From contig NZ_CAJNBJ010000001.1 in assembly GCF_905220995.1 (NCBI RefSeq), forward strand, positions 620,001 to 684,000: DNA of 64,000 nt. The letters are read 5' to 3'. Under the pieces are notes generated by a model. It saw nothing but the letters and a program-made list of their open reading frames with translations. It was not told where the DNA came from and ran no database searches. A program made the translations under genes and the position numbers. Positions 8,572-17,059 of the stretch are shown one piece after another (positions within the stretch are counted from its first letter, which is position 1; every line of letters starts with the position of its first letter). The stretch is from Nitrospira defluvii. GTDB lineage: Bacteria; Nitrospirota; Nitrospiria; Nitrospirales; Nitrospiraceae.

Positions 8572-10032
8572 CTACTGACCCCGTTGAGACGCTGCCGACC
8601 AAGCAGCGTCTTTCATCAAGGCACCGTCCAGCGGCATCCCCTGCTTGAATCTACGACGAATGGCCCGCACTTGTTCAAAATCCTCAAGGGGATTCCCTGC
8701 CAGCGCGAGAAAACTGGCCTCGTATCCCTCGGCAAATTTTGCAATGTGCCGTTCGGGGAATATGGCGACCGGGGTCGCCACGCACCACATCTTGAGCAAG
8801 GTGCGATTATCGAACAGATGTAACGTGCGCAGATGCTGCACCTCGGCCAGCGACGTCTCCGCATGGTCGCTGCCGATCAACAGTGACACCCCCGCGCGCT
8901 GCAGCAACTGGAGATTGTCCCTCAACACAGGAGACGCGGGATCAACCGGCGACGAGTTGTGCTTCGCGTCCGGCCCTGGCCCATGCCCCGCCTGCTGACC
9001 GTGCTGGTGATGGCCACCGAGAGACGGCATGGCCTGTCCCGCCACCGCCGTGGTGACCACTCGGACCTTGTGATCCGCGGCCAGGCGCGCATCCTCCTCG
9101 GTCAATCGGGCACGCTCCACATCGTGCGGCCCCTGCAGTAACCAACCCGGCACATGCGCCAGTTCATCAACTCCGGCTCGAACGGCATGGCGGAAATCGG
9201 CGGCGGTCTCGACATGCGCCGTGACCTGAAGCCCGACCGCATGCGCCCTCGCCACAATGCCCGGCACCAACGCAGGATGAAGCCCCTGTCGATGATGGAC
9301 GGACCTGGGCTTTGCCGATCCACCATCGTCCTCGGAATGGACCAGATACACTTTGAGGAAATCAGGGCGACCGCTCATAATCACCGGCCACTTGGCCGCC
9401 ACATCGGCCTCGGTGTCGACCACCACGTACGACCGGTTTTCGAACCAGCCCCGTTCGATCGGCCCGACCGCCGGCTCATACCGCCCGACCCGCAGCACGT
9501 CCTCATACAAGGCCACAGGATGCCCGCCGCGTCCCGTGAGGCCGGCATGGGCAAACGTGGCGTCGATGCTCGTCGGCACATTGACGATGGGCCGGATCTG
9601 CAGGGCGAAGTCCCGCACGTCATTGGGATTCTTCACGTAGAACACCCCGTCCTGCAGATACCGCTGCGCGACGGCCTGCACATTCCACGGCCCCTCGACG
9701 TTGTGGTTGTGCGCCTCTCCAAAGGGTGGGACCATGTAGAGGCCGGAGAGATCCACGGTCTCAACTGGCCCCGGCGGGAGTTGTCGAGTCAGCCGTCCCT
9801 GGACCGCATACCAGGTATCGGGTTGGAATCCCTCCCCATCGAACCAACGGCCGTTGATGAAGGCATATGGCTTGGCCGACGACGCAGCCGGAGTCACTGC
9901 TCCGCCCGCGCAACCGGACGCTTGCGCCAGCAGCACCAACGCGAGCAGACACCTCATGACGCCTAGGTTGCGCCCGATGAGGACCGACCATCCGCTGACG
10001 GCGATCCGCGACCCCGCCCCTATGTTCGTCAT
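8572..10032 (-). CDS. Amidohydrolase-superfamily lipoprotein with His-rich loop
   Basis: 486 residues from the ATG at 10032, whose ATGA overlaps the TGA of the small DNA-binding gene upstream. An internal ATG at 9957 (461 residues) would begin directly at a lipoprotein signal (MRCLLALVLLAQASGC) and may be the true start. Amidohydrolase features are FGEAHNHN (the H-x-H metal pair), TAHVET, AHVPG and LLIGSDHAE, in the order seen in imidazolonepropionase-like enzymes. A His/Gly-rich insertion (SLGGHHQHGQQAGHG) before the last metal motif is unusual and could bind extra metal. The substrate is unknown. Its place in a TonB-receptor cluster suggests it acts at the envelope on a small cyclic amide or peptide-derived ligand; that is inference. 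The stop codon lies 75 bases from the receptor 2 start. Confidence 0.82.
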   Translation of the reverse strand: MTNIGAGSRIAVSGWSVLIGRNLGVMRCLLALVLLAQASGCAGGAVTPAASSAKPYAFINGRWFDGEGFQPDTWYAVQGRLTRQLPPGPVETVDLSGLYMVPPFGEAHNHNVEGPWNVQAVAQRYLQDGVFYVKNPNDVRDFALQIRPIVNVPTSIDATFAHAGLTGRGGHPVALYEDVLRVGRYEPAVGPIERGWFENRSYVVVDTEADVAAKWPVIMSGRPDFLKVYLVHSEDDGGSAKPRSVHHRQGLHPALVPGIVARAHAVGLQVTAHVETAADFRHAVRAGVDELAHVPGWLLQGPHDVERARLTEEDARLAADHKVRVVTTAVAGQAMPSLGGHHQHGQQAGHGPGPDAKHNSSPVDPASPVLRDNLQLLQRAGVSLLIGSDHAETSLAEVQHLRTLHLFDNRTLLKMWCVATPVAIFPERHIAKFAEGYEASFLALAGNPLEDFEQVRAIRRRFKQGMPLDGALMKDAAWSAASQRGQ

Positions 10033-10223
10033 AGGCTGAGATTCATTTCGTGCGTCTTGTTGCTCTGGACCAGCCGGTCCAGCGAGGCGCGAAACACCCG
10101 CAGGCTGCCGCGGCCGATTTTCGTGCCTTCCAATCGGCCGTCTTCCACCCAGCGATAAATCGTCCACCGGCTCACCGCCAACACATCCGCCGCTTCCCCG
10201 ACACGCAAGAGTTGCTTGTTCAT
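10029..10223 (-). CDS. Small excisionase/MerR-type helix-turn-helix protein
   Basis: 64 residues. The start at 10223 is preceded by AAAGGAG at ideal spacing, so the 17 further in-frame residues upstream are excluded. The sequence (LLRVGEAADVLAVSRWTIYRW, then EDGRLEGTKIGRGSLRVF) is the classic winged-helix fold of excisionase-family DNA-binding domains (HTH_17). Such proteins bind short DNA sites and need not be phage-related. It lies 64 bases downstream of receptor 3, and its stop overlaps the amidohydrolase start (ATGA), so the two are probably translated together. That makes it a candidate local regulator of the receptor/amidohydrolase genes. Confidence 0.88.
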   Translation of the reverse strand: MNKQLLRVGEAADVLAVSRWTIYRWVEDGRLEGTKIGRGSLRVFRASLDRLVQSNKTHEMNLSL

Positions 10224-10287
10224 GGCAATCTCCTTTGAAGTTCGTGCGCGAGCGGCAGCCATCGGCGCTGCCACTCACGCCACATGG

Positions 10288-12654
10288 TTAAAACAATCCT
10301 AAGGTCACACCGCCGTAAATCGCGCGACCATAGCCGGCAAAGAAGGCCGCTTGATTCGCCGCCTGTCCATACGTCTCCCCGCTCAACACTTGACCGGAGG
10401 CCGCATACTTTTTGTCCGCGATGTTATCGACTTCGAGGTAGAACTTGGCGAACCGAAACCATTTGTTGTTCGACAGCTCGAAATTCTTGTGCACATTCAC
10501 ATTGGCAATCACATAGGAAGGAATGCCGAAGGTGTTGCTGTTGTTCAGAAAATAGCTGTTGTAGTAACTCCCCTCGACCCAGGCGCCCCACCCTGTCGCC
10601 TCGTGATCGTAGGCGATCTTCGAGTTCAGCACGTCGGTCGGCACATTGGGCACCTTTTTCCCGTCGCGCACCAACGTCGACGTTGCCGTGACATCGTTGA
10701 AGTTGATGTACCGCGCATCGATGTGCGTATAGGCACCTGAGAGCCGCAGTCCTGAGAGCGGTCGCCAGTCGTAAAACACTTCGACCCCGCGATACTCCGA
10801 CGAATCGGCGTTGGATGAAAATGCGCGCTGAGTCGACTGATTGGTGACGGAGATGATTTCGTCTCGATAGAAGGTCCAGAACCCGACCAATTGCATGAAG
10901 AAGGTCTTGGTGATCTTGCCTTCGGTTCCGATTTCGAAATTGACGTTCTTCTGCGGTTTCAGATTGAAGTTCGTCCCCGGGTTGCCGTCGATCCCGGTCG
11001 TCAACTGGCTCAACTGAGGAATCCCGTATCCGGTCGACGCGCGAACCCAATGCCGCGTCGCGTCGGACGGACGCCACGAGAGCGACATTTCAGGCGCCCA
11101 ATTCCAGAACGACCGCTCGGCGCCGGTCCGTGACGTCGAGGCCACATTGCCCACGCCGTACGAATGGTTGGCCGCCTGAATGCTCAACAACGACTGTTCC
11201 ATGCCGAGACCGCCGGCCAAGGTCCATTTGGGAATTACTTCAAGCTCTTCGCGCACCCGACCGCCGATATTGCGAATCGTCGCGCGGCTGTTCTGTAGCA
11301 GCAGCCCTCGCGTCCCGAATCCATCCGCGAGATTTTGAAAGCTGTTCCCTTCCTGCTCCATGTTGTTCGCAAAGAAGCCCACATAACTGCGCAGCGGACG
11401 ATCGAACAACCGGCCGTCGTGCCGCAAATCGGCATAACTTTTGAAGTTCGGATTGATATTGTCGCTGATCGTCGTAAAGGTTTGATTGATGTCCTTCACG
11501 TCATAGTCGCCTTCGATGGTGAGCACCGTATTGGCATCGATCTGCCGTTCGTAGATGCCGCCGACGATCGTCCGTCGATCCAACCGCCGCTGAGCCAACC
11601 GCTCGGAGTGATTACATCCGCTCGACTGGTTATTGAACACACAGGCGCCGGTCCCGCCGGCTTGCCGGTCATCCGTATGGAACTGACTCTGCGTCAACCG
11701 GGTCGGAACCCGGGCGTCCAGGAAATTCGTAATGGCTTTGAAATAGAAATTTTGCTTATCGTCGATCTTGAACCGCATGTTCAGGTTGATCGTCTGGGTG
11801 CTGTAGTTGCTGTTCCGGATATACCCGTCTTCCGCCACGTTGCTGGCGAACAGCGAGATGTCGAGATTCTCGTACTGTTTGCCGATCGCAAAGGCCTGCT
11901 TGTGGTACCCGTAGGAACCGCCCGAGAGAAACGTTTCGAAGCCGTTGATGTCGCTGCCACGCCTGGTGCGGAAGTGCACCATGCCGCCGAGCGCGTAATT
12001 GTCATAGAGTGACGACGAGGCGCCTCGCGTCACTTCCACGCTGCGCATGAACCAGGGATCGTGAATATCCAGGCGCGACAAGCCGTCCGATTGCGTCTGG
12101 ATGAATCCGTCTTCGTACATTTTGATGTCCCGCACGGCGAAGGCGGTTTTCGCGCCCTGGCCGCGGATCATCATGCTGAAGTCGCGCGGGCCGTTCGCCT
12201 GCCGCATGACCACCCCGGGCAGCGATTCCATCGACTCTTTCATCGTCCTGGTCGGCTGCGAGTCCGTTTCCGACTGTTCGGTGGAGGAGAGCGTGATGCC
12301 TTCCGGCCGCCGCTGGATCCGATTGCTGACGATACTCACATCGGACAACTCATACTGCGGGATCGGTTCTGCCGCGGCCGCCGCGGGCGATCCCGACACC
12401 TCCGCCGCCGGTTGAACCGGTGTCACCGGGGACACCACCGCGCCCTCGGCCGGTTGCTGCTGGATTTCCTCCAATTCATGAAGAATTTTCTGGAGCTGAT
12501 CTCTGAGATCGCGTTCCCGCGCGCTTTTCTCCACGACGGCTCCGGCCGCCGACTCCTCTTGCGCAAACGAGGTAGCACTCGTGACCGGCGCAGCCACCAG
12601 CAAGGCACAACCTACAAAGGCATGAAGTCTGAATAAATCCTGACGGGCCCACAT
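10288..12654 (-). CDS. TonB-dependent outer-membrane receptor 3
   Basis: 788 residues from the ATG at 12654, chosen because AGGAGG lies 6 bases upstream. After the signal peptide (to about residue 30) comes an unusual periplasmic extension with a predicted short coiled coil (REKLRDQLQK-like heptads around residues 45-65) and an Ala/Pro/Val linker. The plug follows (LPGVVMRQANGPRDFSMMIR, RGASSSLYDNYALGGMVHF), then the barrel, ending in GLF. The plug retains receptor hallmarks but differs from receptors 1 and 2, so a different ligand is likely. An extracellular-loop segment has two Cys (GACVFNNQSSGC). Upstream in the same direction are propeller 2, TlpA 1 and a C-x3-C protein, which probably form one transcription unit with it. 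Confidence 0.92.
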   Translation of the reverse strand: MWARQDLFRLHAFVGCALLVAAPVTSATSFAQEESAAGAVVEKSARERDLRDQLQKILHELEEIQQQPAEGAVVSPVTPVQPAAEVSGSPAAAAAEPIPQYELSDVSIVSNRIQRRPEGITLSSTEQSETDSQPTRTMKESMESLPGVVMRQANGPRDFSMMIRGQGAKTAFAVRDIKMYEDGFIQTQSDGLSRLDIHDPWFMRSVEVTRGASSSLYDNYALGGMVHFRTRRGSDINGFETFLSGGSYGYHKQAFAIGKQYENLDISLFASNVAEDGYIRNSNYSTQTINLNMRFKIDDKQNFYFKAITNFLDARVPTRLTQSQFHTDDRQAGGTGACVFNNQSSGCNHSERLAQRRLDRRTIVGGIYERQIDANTVLTIEGDYDVKDINQTFTTISDNINPNFKSYADLRHDGRLFDRPLRSYVGFFANNMEQEGNSFQNLADGFGTRGLLLQNSRATIRNIGGRVREELEVIPKWTLAGGLGMEQSLLSIQAANHSYGVGNVASTSRTGAERSFWNWAPEMSLSWRPSDATRHWVRASTGYGIPQLSQLTTGIDGNPGTNFNLKPQKNVNFEIGTEGKITKTFFMQLVGFWTFYRDEIISVTNQSTQRAFSSNADSSEYRGVEVFYDWRPLSGLRLSGAYTHIDARYINFNDVTATSTLVRDGKKVPNVPTDVLNSKIAYDHEATGWGAWVEGSYYNSYFLNNSNTFGIPSYVIANVNVHKNFELSNNKWFRFAKFYLEVDNIADKKYAASGQVLSGETYGQAANQAAFFAGYGRAIYGGVTLGLF

Positions 12655-12763
12655 ACAGATCCTCCTGGCACAACGGTGCACACGACAGAAGAGAGAATCC
12701 CCTCGCGCCCCTGTCTGAACGGACGAGAAGAGAAGCTAGCCGACCTAGCGATATGAAAGGGAG

Positions 12764-13087
12764 TTACGACTGAACGGGGGGTGCGCGAGAGGCGGCATGG
12801 AAACCGCCACCGCCTGCGGTCACGCTATGGTCGCGCTCCACAAACAGCGCGGCCACGAAAACAGGCTGCAGGAGAAGGGCCACAGGACCGGCATCCGATG
12901 TCGGATTGGCCTGACAAGCCCAGGCACAAAAGCCGGAGTGCGACACTGTTCCGCCATGATGATGGGCGGCCGGTTTCGGGTCGGCATGATCGACGACGCA
13001 GGCAACAGAGAAGAGCGCCAAGATCAGGTAGAGTCCTGCCAACGCGGCCGCACATCCAGAAAACGGTGTCTGTAGTCCCCGCATCAT
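12764..13087 (-). CDS. Small His-rich membrane/secreted protein, C-x3-C family
   Basis: 107 residues. The start ATG overlaps the TlpA 1 stop as ATGA, indicating coupled translation. A hydrophobic N-terminal segment (GCAAALAGLYLILALFSVAC) is followed by a His cluster (AAHHHGGTVSH), the motif CAWAC, a second hydrophobic stretch (about residues 66-83) and a C-terminal SRAPP. The same order (His cluster, C-x3-C, hydrophobic region, R-A/G-P-P tail) occurs in two other full-length proteins in this window. It resembles DUF2946-type small membrane proteins associated with copper receptors. That match is from memory of the pattern and should be tested. Closely spaced His and Cys point to metal binding. 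Confidence 0.8.
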   Translation of the reverse strand: MMRGLQTPFSGCAAALAGLYLILALFSVACVVDHADPKPAAHHHGGTVSHSGFCAWACQANPTSDAGPVALLLQPVFVAALFVERDHSVTAGGGGFHAASRAPPVQS

Positions 13088-13614
13088 GGCATCAAACTCT
13101 GCACAGCACGAACCGCCTGAGGGGCATCCCAGTCGCGCGGCCCGACGGCCCGCCCGATCAGGGTGCCTTGAGGATCGATAAACACGGTCGTCGGAAGCGC
13201 CCGCACCAGGTACGCATGGGACACGTCCTGATCTTCGTCAAACAACACCGGCACCTGCACCTTCATGTTCGCGAGAAACTGTGCGATCCCTTCCCGCTGT
13301 AGATCGGTCGTAATCGTCAGGAGGGCGAACCGATCGGGGTCCAACTGCTGACGCAGGCGCCCGAGCGCCGGCATCTCTTCCTTGCAGGGTCCGCACCAGG
13401 TCGCCCAGAAATTGATCACCACGACCTTCCCCTTCAAGTCAGCCAGTTGCACCGGCGATCCATCCAGAGCGGTCAGCGCGAACGGCGTCGCCACCGTGCC
13501 GGTCCCAACTCGTCCGATTTTCAGTACTGCCAGGGGATCCTCCGCCGACGCAGAACCTGCCGCTAGCCAAAGGACGAGGACCAGCAGCAGACCGCGTGTT
13601 ACGTTACCGCTCAT
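13084..13614 (-). CDS. TlpA-like thiol:disulfide oxidoreductase 1
   Basis: 176 residues from the ATG at 13614; a GTG three codons upstream is possible. A signal peptide (to about ASA-EDP) is followed by a thioredoxin fold with the active site WCGPC (in NFWATWCGPCKEEMP) and a cis-Pro region ALPTTVFIDPQG. TlpA/ResA-type proteins are anchored in or exported to the periplasm and reduce Cys pairs in metalloproteins or cytochromes. Here the likely clients are its neighbours: the propeller protein with C-x-C-C just upstream and the C-x3-C protein whose start overlaps its stop. A 12-base palindrome (GTGAG-CA-CTCAC) lies at its 5' end, in the short gap after the propeller gene. Confidence 0.88.
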   Translation of the reverse strand: MSGNVTRGLLLVLVLWLAAGSASAEDPLAVLKIGRVGTGTVATPFALTALDGSPVQLADLKGKVVVINFWATWCGPCKEEMPALGRLRQQLDPDRFALLTITTDLQREGIAQFLANMKVQVPVLFDEDQDVSHAYLVRALPTTVFIDPQGTLIGRAVGPRDWDAPQAVRAVQSLMP

Positions 13615-13633
13615 CGTGAGCACTCACACCGAT

Positions 13634-14944
13634 TTACCTCGTCGTTTCGGCCGCCACGGTGGCCGGTGACAGCCGCAACGTCTGGGTCACAATTTTATGT
13701 CCGGGCATGCCATGTTCCATCCAGGCCATGGCAAAGACACCCTGTCGGTTGACCGCTACCACCGGCGTCTGACTCTTTCGTTCATTCAGCTTGCGCGGAG
13801 TCGTGAACGCGGTCCCCCGGTCGGTCGAAACACTCATCACCACATCGCGCTTCACTGGCCCCTGCTCCTCCCAGATCACGACCAGCCGCCCCTCCGGATC
13901 GACCGCAATCTGCGGATGGTCAGGGAAGGTGTTCTTGGAGACATTCAACTGCCGCTTCGGCGAAAACGTACGACCTCGATCATCGGAGTAGGCCACATAC
14001 ACTGCGGGAATTTCATCAGTCCCTTCCGTGTACCACACGACGTACAAGCGTCCTTGCCGGTCCACGCCCATGGAGGCGGGCCGGTGCGGGCAGGCCGGAA
14101 ACACCCACTTGTCATGCCCCACGATCACCGGGCCTTCGAACGTCTCGCCGTGATCGACGGATCGTGCCACGACGGTCTCCCGCACATTGCCCTCGAAAAT
14201 TTTTCGCCAGGCCACGTAGACCATGCCGTCGGGACCGCTGGCCAACGCCGTGCGGCAGCAGACGCAGGTCCCCTCGTCCACCTTGAGATTCTTGGTGATG
14301 GTTTCGCCACGATCCAACGACCGCGCCACATAGGTGCCCGGCTCTTTCTTCCCTTCACGCCCGTCGATCCAGGAGAGGTGCAGGCGGCCATCCGCATCGC
14401 GATGGAGCGCATCGAACGTATGTTGAATGACTCCGGGGTCGTCATTGACCACGGTCGAGGGCTGGAATGTCCGCCCTCCGTCCGTGGATCGGCTGAGGCG
14501 CAGCTCGGTCGCAAACGGTTGTTGCGGAGTGGCGTTCGGATGAGCTAATCCCCAGCTCACGAACACCTCGTCACCCTGGACCACCAACGCGGGCGCTTCC
14601 TGCCTCCAGTACGGCACGTCCTCCGGACGATTGATGCGCACCGGCGCGCCCATCGGCCCGCCCGGCTCCGTACTGCGCGCGTACAGGACCGACCGGACAT
14701 CCTTGTCTTCCTCCATCCAGGCCAGCGACAAGGTCCCGGCGTCGTCGATCTGTATCGACGGACCCACCAGGCTTTTCACCTTATGTTCGGTGATGACCTT
14801 GGGGCCAAGCTCTCCGGGCAGAGCCGTCTCCGCGGAAGCCGGCGACATGATCGGCAACAGACCGATCAACAGCCCTGCGACCAAGACCTGCTTGTTTCGT
14901 CTTGGCCTCGGCATCATTCGTCGACCGCGCATGCTCTGGATCAT
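13634..14944 (-). CDS. Secreted Asp-box beta-propeller protein with C-x-C-C motif, paralogue 2
   Basis: 436 residues from the ATG at 14944, chosen for the GGGGGAG stretch just upstream. After a basic N-region comes a signal peptide (VLVAGLLIGLLPIMSPASA). Asp-box repeats (STDGGRTFQPS, SLDRGETITKN, SVDHGETFEGP, YSDDRGRTFSP, STDRGTAF) give a six-bladed-type propeller. The segment GTCVCCRTALASGPDG aligns with CPCC of the 2687-3934 protein, and the following W-R-K-I-F-E-G-N-V-R block is nearly identical, so the two are clear paralogues. Function is unknown: sialidase catalytic residues are not evident. Its stop lies 19 bases before the TlpA 1 start, suggesting that TlpA 1 keeps its Cys residues reduced. 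Confidence 0.85.
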   Translation of the reverse strand: MIQSMRGRRMMPRPRRNKQVLVAGLLIGLLPIMSPASAETALPGELGPKVITEHKVKSLVGPSIQIDDAGTLSLAWMEEDKDVRSVLYARSTEPGGPMGAPVRINRPEDVPYWRQEAPALVVQGDEVFVSWGLAHPNATPQQPFATELRLSRSTDGGRTFQPSTVVNDDPGVIQHTFDALHRDADGRLHLSWIDGREGKKEPGTYVARSLDRGETITKNLKVDEGTCVCCRTALASGPDGMVYVAWRKIFEGNVRETVVARSVDHGETFEGPVIVGHDKWVFPACPHRPASMGVDRQGRLYVVWYTEGTDEIPAVYVAYSDDRGRTFSPKRQLNVSKNTFPDHPQIAVDPEGRLVVIWEEQGPVKRDVVMSVSTDRGTAFTTPRKLNERKSQTPVVAVNRQGVFAMAWMEHGMPGHKIVTQTLRLSPATVAAETTR

Positions 14945-14995
14945 GTTGCTCCCCCGTTGAAGCGTGAATAGAGACCGCACAACCCGCCGGGTCCC

Positions 14996-16033
14996 TCAGG
15001 CCCCGGGCGTGAACAATTGGAAATACTTGGTCACGCCGAATGTGTAGCTGGTCGCCTGCGCAAGATTGTTGTTGGCATCCCGATACAGCGGCACCTGCGC
15101 ATAAAAATAGGCTTGCCACGTGTCTCCGATGTTGAACAACACACCGGGTGCCGCGCCGAACCAGGACGAGCCGGTGTTGGGAATGCCGTGGTCCAGGATC
15201 GGTCCCGACCCGATGCTCGCACTCAGACTGTCGTGCGTCATATAGCGATAGTTCACCTGCGCCGTGAACACCAGCCAGGGCAACGTCACCAGATTGAACC
15301 CGCCGTTCACGATGTATTCGTCGCCGAACTGATAGCCGTCGTTGTTCTTGAACGTATGCCGATAGCTCGCGAACACGAATTGATTCAACCGGTGAGGCAG
15401 AATCTCGTAGGATTGGTACATCGTTCCCACCAGCCCGAATTGCCCGCGTCCCAGCTGACCGGCCGGCTCCAACACTCCACCCAGGTTGTCCGTCTGTCGA
15501 TAGTCGCCGGTTGGCAGCTCCGTGCCGACCCCGAAGACCAGCATGCTCTTCAGCGAGGCCAGCACATTGTATTTCGCCATCAGCCGGATATCGCCGATGC
15601 CCTTGTCGGAAAACCGGCTCAGGTCCTCATTCTGTCCCTGGTGAAAATGGTAATGCTCATGCCGGCGCGTCATATAGGGCAAGGTGACCTGCAATCCGAA
15701 CCGATCAGTCACGCCATAGTTGAAATCCAACGCGAATGAATTCGTATAGGTCGAACGCTCGTTGTGGTGGTTGGGAATGATGCGCCGCCCGATCTGGTCG
15801 GCCTCGGCAATCAGGCCGGTCGATCCGCTGGGCAGATTCATGGGCGTATAACTGTAGATAAAATTCATGGTCAGCAGGCCGGCTTGGGGTACCTGCTGCT
15901 GAGAACCGATCGTCACGAAGCAACTGACGGCACCGCAGGCGGCGTGGGCGGAGGGGAGCGGAGCCACCGTCCCGACAGCCACTGTCACGATTCCAAGCCC
16001 TGCCACCAACAATCTTCTACTGAGAGCCCACAT
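14996..16033 (-). CDS. Outer-membrane beta-barrel, transporter-like (phenol-degradation MetA-like fold)
   Basis: 345 residues from the ATG at 16033, preceded by AAAGGA; a TTG three codons upstream is less likely. A signal peptide ends near AHA-ACG. The mature protein begins with two close Cys (ACGAVSCF) and continues as alternating strands typical of outer-membrane barrels of the meta-pathway phenol degradation-like family (GLQVTLPYMTRR, GIGDIRLMAKY, GVGTELPTGDY, SYTFGVTKYFQLF). A predicted loop is rich in His (RRHEHYHFHQGQ). These barrels often accompany metal or aromatic-compound genes; the substrate here is unknown. It lies between a C-x3-C protein gene and propeller 2 on the same strand. 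Confidence 0.78.
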   Translation of the reverse strand: MWALSRRLLVAGLGIVTVAVGTVAPLPSAHAACGAVSCFVTIGSQQQVPQAGLLTMNFIYSYTPMNLPSGSTGLIAEADQIGRRIIPNHHNERSTYTNSFALDFNYGVTDRFGLQVTLPYMTRRHEHYHFHQGQNEDLSRFSDKGIGDIRLMAKYNVLASLKSMLVFGVGTELPTGDYRQTDNLGGVLEPAGQLGRGQFGLVGTMYQSYEILPHRLNQFVFASYRHTFKNNDGYQFGDEYIVNGGFNLVTLPWLVFTAQVNYRYMTHDSLSASIGSGPILDHGIPNTGSSWFGAAPGVLFNIGDTWQAYFYAQVPLYRDANNNLAQATSYTFGVTKYFQLFTPGA

Positions 16034-16143
16034 CACGCACAATCCTTTCTTCCATCACGGATGATGGGACGGGTCGCGCCCGAAGAAACCTCCGGCTGAG
16101 ACACCACGGTTGATGAATGAACACGATGAACGAGGGAAACGAG

Positions 16144-16455
16144 TTAGGACCGGGAGAAATCGGGAGGGCCCCGTGAGGTCCGCAGCGCACGGGATTCGAT
16201 CGACAACGAATCGAACTGGATGTCATCAATCAGAGTGACGAAGTGGATTATGATAGGAACCCACTCCGGCACTGATTCAAGATCTTGTCCGGCCGCGCAC
16301 ATCCAGGAACACACCACGGTCCCGTGCACGCCGGACTCGTGATGGGCATGTTGCGACAGGTGCTCCAGCATGTGCGGATACACCACCCCCTGAAGCGCCA
16401 GGAAGACACAGGCCAGCAGGAGCGGCATCGCGGTATGTCGCAAACGGGTCATCAT
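16144..16455 (-). CDS. Small His-rich membrane/secreted protein, C-x3-C family
   Basis: 103 residues starting two bases after the TlpA 2 stop, so the pair is almost certainly co-translated. The N-terminal hydrophobic segment (AMPLLLACVFLALQGVVY) is followed by His residues (HMLEHLSQHAHHESGVHG), the motif CSWMC, a second hydrophobic part (VPIIIHFVTLI) and the tail SRGPPDFSRS. It shares this architecture with the proteins at 12764-13087 and 18955-19260, and with the partial one at the left edge. The pairing with a TlpA gene is repeated at 13 kb, which suggests the thioredoxin acts on the Cys pair. Confidence 0.8.
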   Translation of the reverse strand: MMTRLRHTAMPLLLACVFLALQGVVYPHMLEHLSQHAHHESGVHGTVVCSWMCAAGQDLESVPEWVPIIIHFVTLIDDIQFDSLSIESRALRTSRGPPDFSRS

Positions 16456-16457
16456 GA

Positions 16458-17000
16458 TTAGTGCAAGAAAGCCGCCTTCACTGGGGTGGCGTGCTGAATC
16501 CGACTGACGATCTCCTGGATTTTTTCCTCCGTCAGCAACCCGCCTTTGATGTACTCCTGCACCACCCCTTGCTGGTCGATAAACACGCTGACCGGCAGGC
16601 CGAACACGCCGTACTGGTTCGCCACCTGATTTTCGCGATCCAGCAACACGGGGAAGGTGTGTTTGTACTGTTGAATGTGCTCGCGCACCTTGGCCTCGTC
16701 CTCCAATTCATTGACGGCCAGCACCACAAAGTCTTTGTCGCGGAGCTGGTCATAGACGGTCTGCATCGCGGGCATCTCGGAGGTGCAGGGCTTGCACCAG
16801 GTCGCCCAAAAATTGACCAAGACAATTTTTCCTCGGTATTGCTCCAGACTATGCGCCTGGCCGTGCAGATCCGTCAGCGAAAAGCTACTGGCGGGCATGC
16901 CGGCAGCCGGAGGCCGTGAGCCCATGGCCATGGCCGAACCGACCAGCGTCGACAGAAACAGAGCCGTCACCATGAGCTTCCGCGTAAGCGCTTGTCCCAT
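16458..17000 (-). CDS. TlpA-like thiol:disulfide oxidoreductase 2
   Basis: 180 residues from the ATG at 17000, selected because it begins a clean signal peptide (MGQALTRKLMVTALFLSTLV, cleavage near AMA-MGS) with GGAG upstream. The thioredoxin fold carries the active site WCKPC (NFWATWCKPCTSEMPAM) and a cis-Pro segment GLPVSVFIDQQG. It is about the usual length for periplasmic TlpA/ResA proteins. It shares organisation but not close sequence with TlpA 1 (13084-13614), so the two probably serve different clients. Immediately downstream is a C-x3-C protein. Upstream is tonB, 60 bases away, so an operon tonB-tlpA-C-x3-C is likely. Confidence 0.88.
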   Translation of the reverse strand: MGQALTRKLMVTALFLSTLVGSAMAMGSRPPAAGMPASSFSLTDLHGQAHSLEQYRGKIVLVNFWATWCKPCTSEMPAMQTVYDQLRDKDFVVLAVNELEDEAKVREHIQQYKHTFPVLLDRENQVANQYGVFGLPVSVFIDQQGVVQEYIKGGLLTEEKIQEIVSRIQHATPVKAAFLH

Positions 17001-17059
17001 GTTCGTCGATCTCCAACAGGCCTGTGATGGCGTCTCCATACTGAGTGCTCCCGCTCGCC

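Noticed and set aside
10029-10223. Treating the excisionase-type gene as evidence for a prophage or integrative element
   Set aside because: No integrase, attachment site or phage gene is nearby; the family is also found as ordinary chromosomal regulators.
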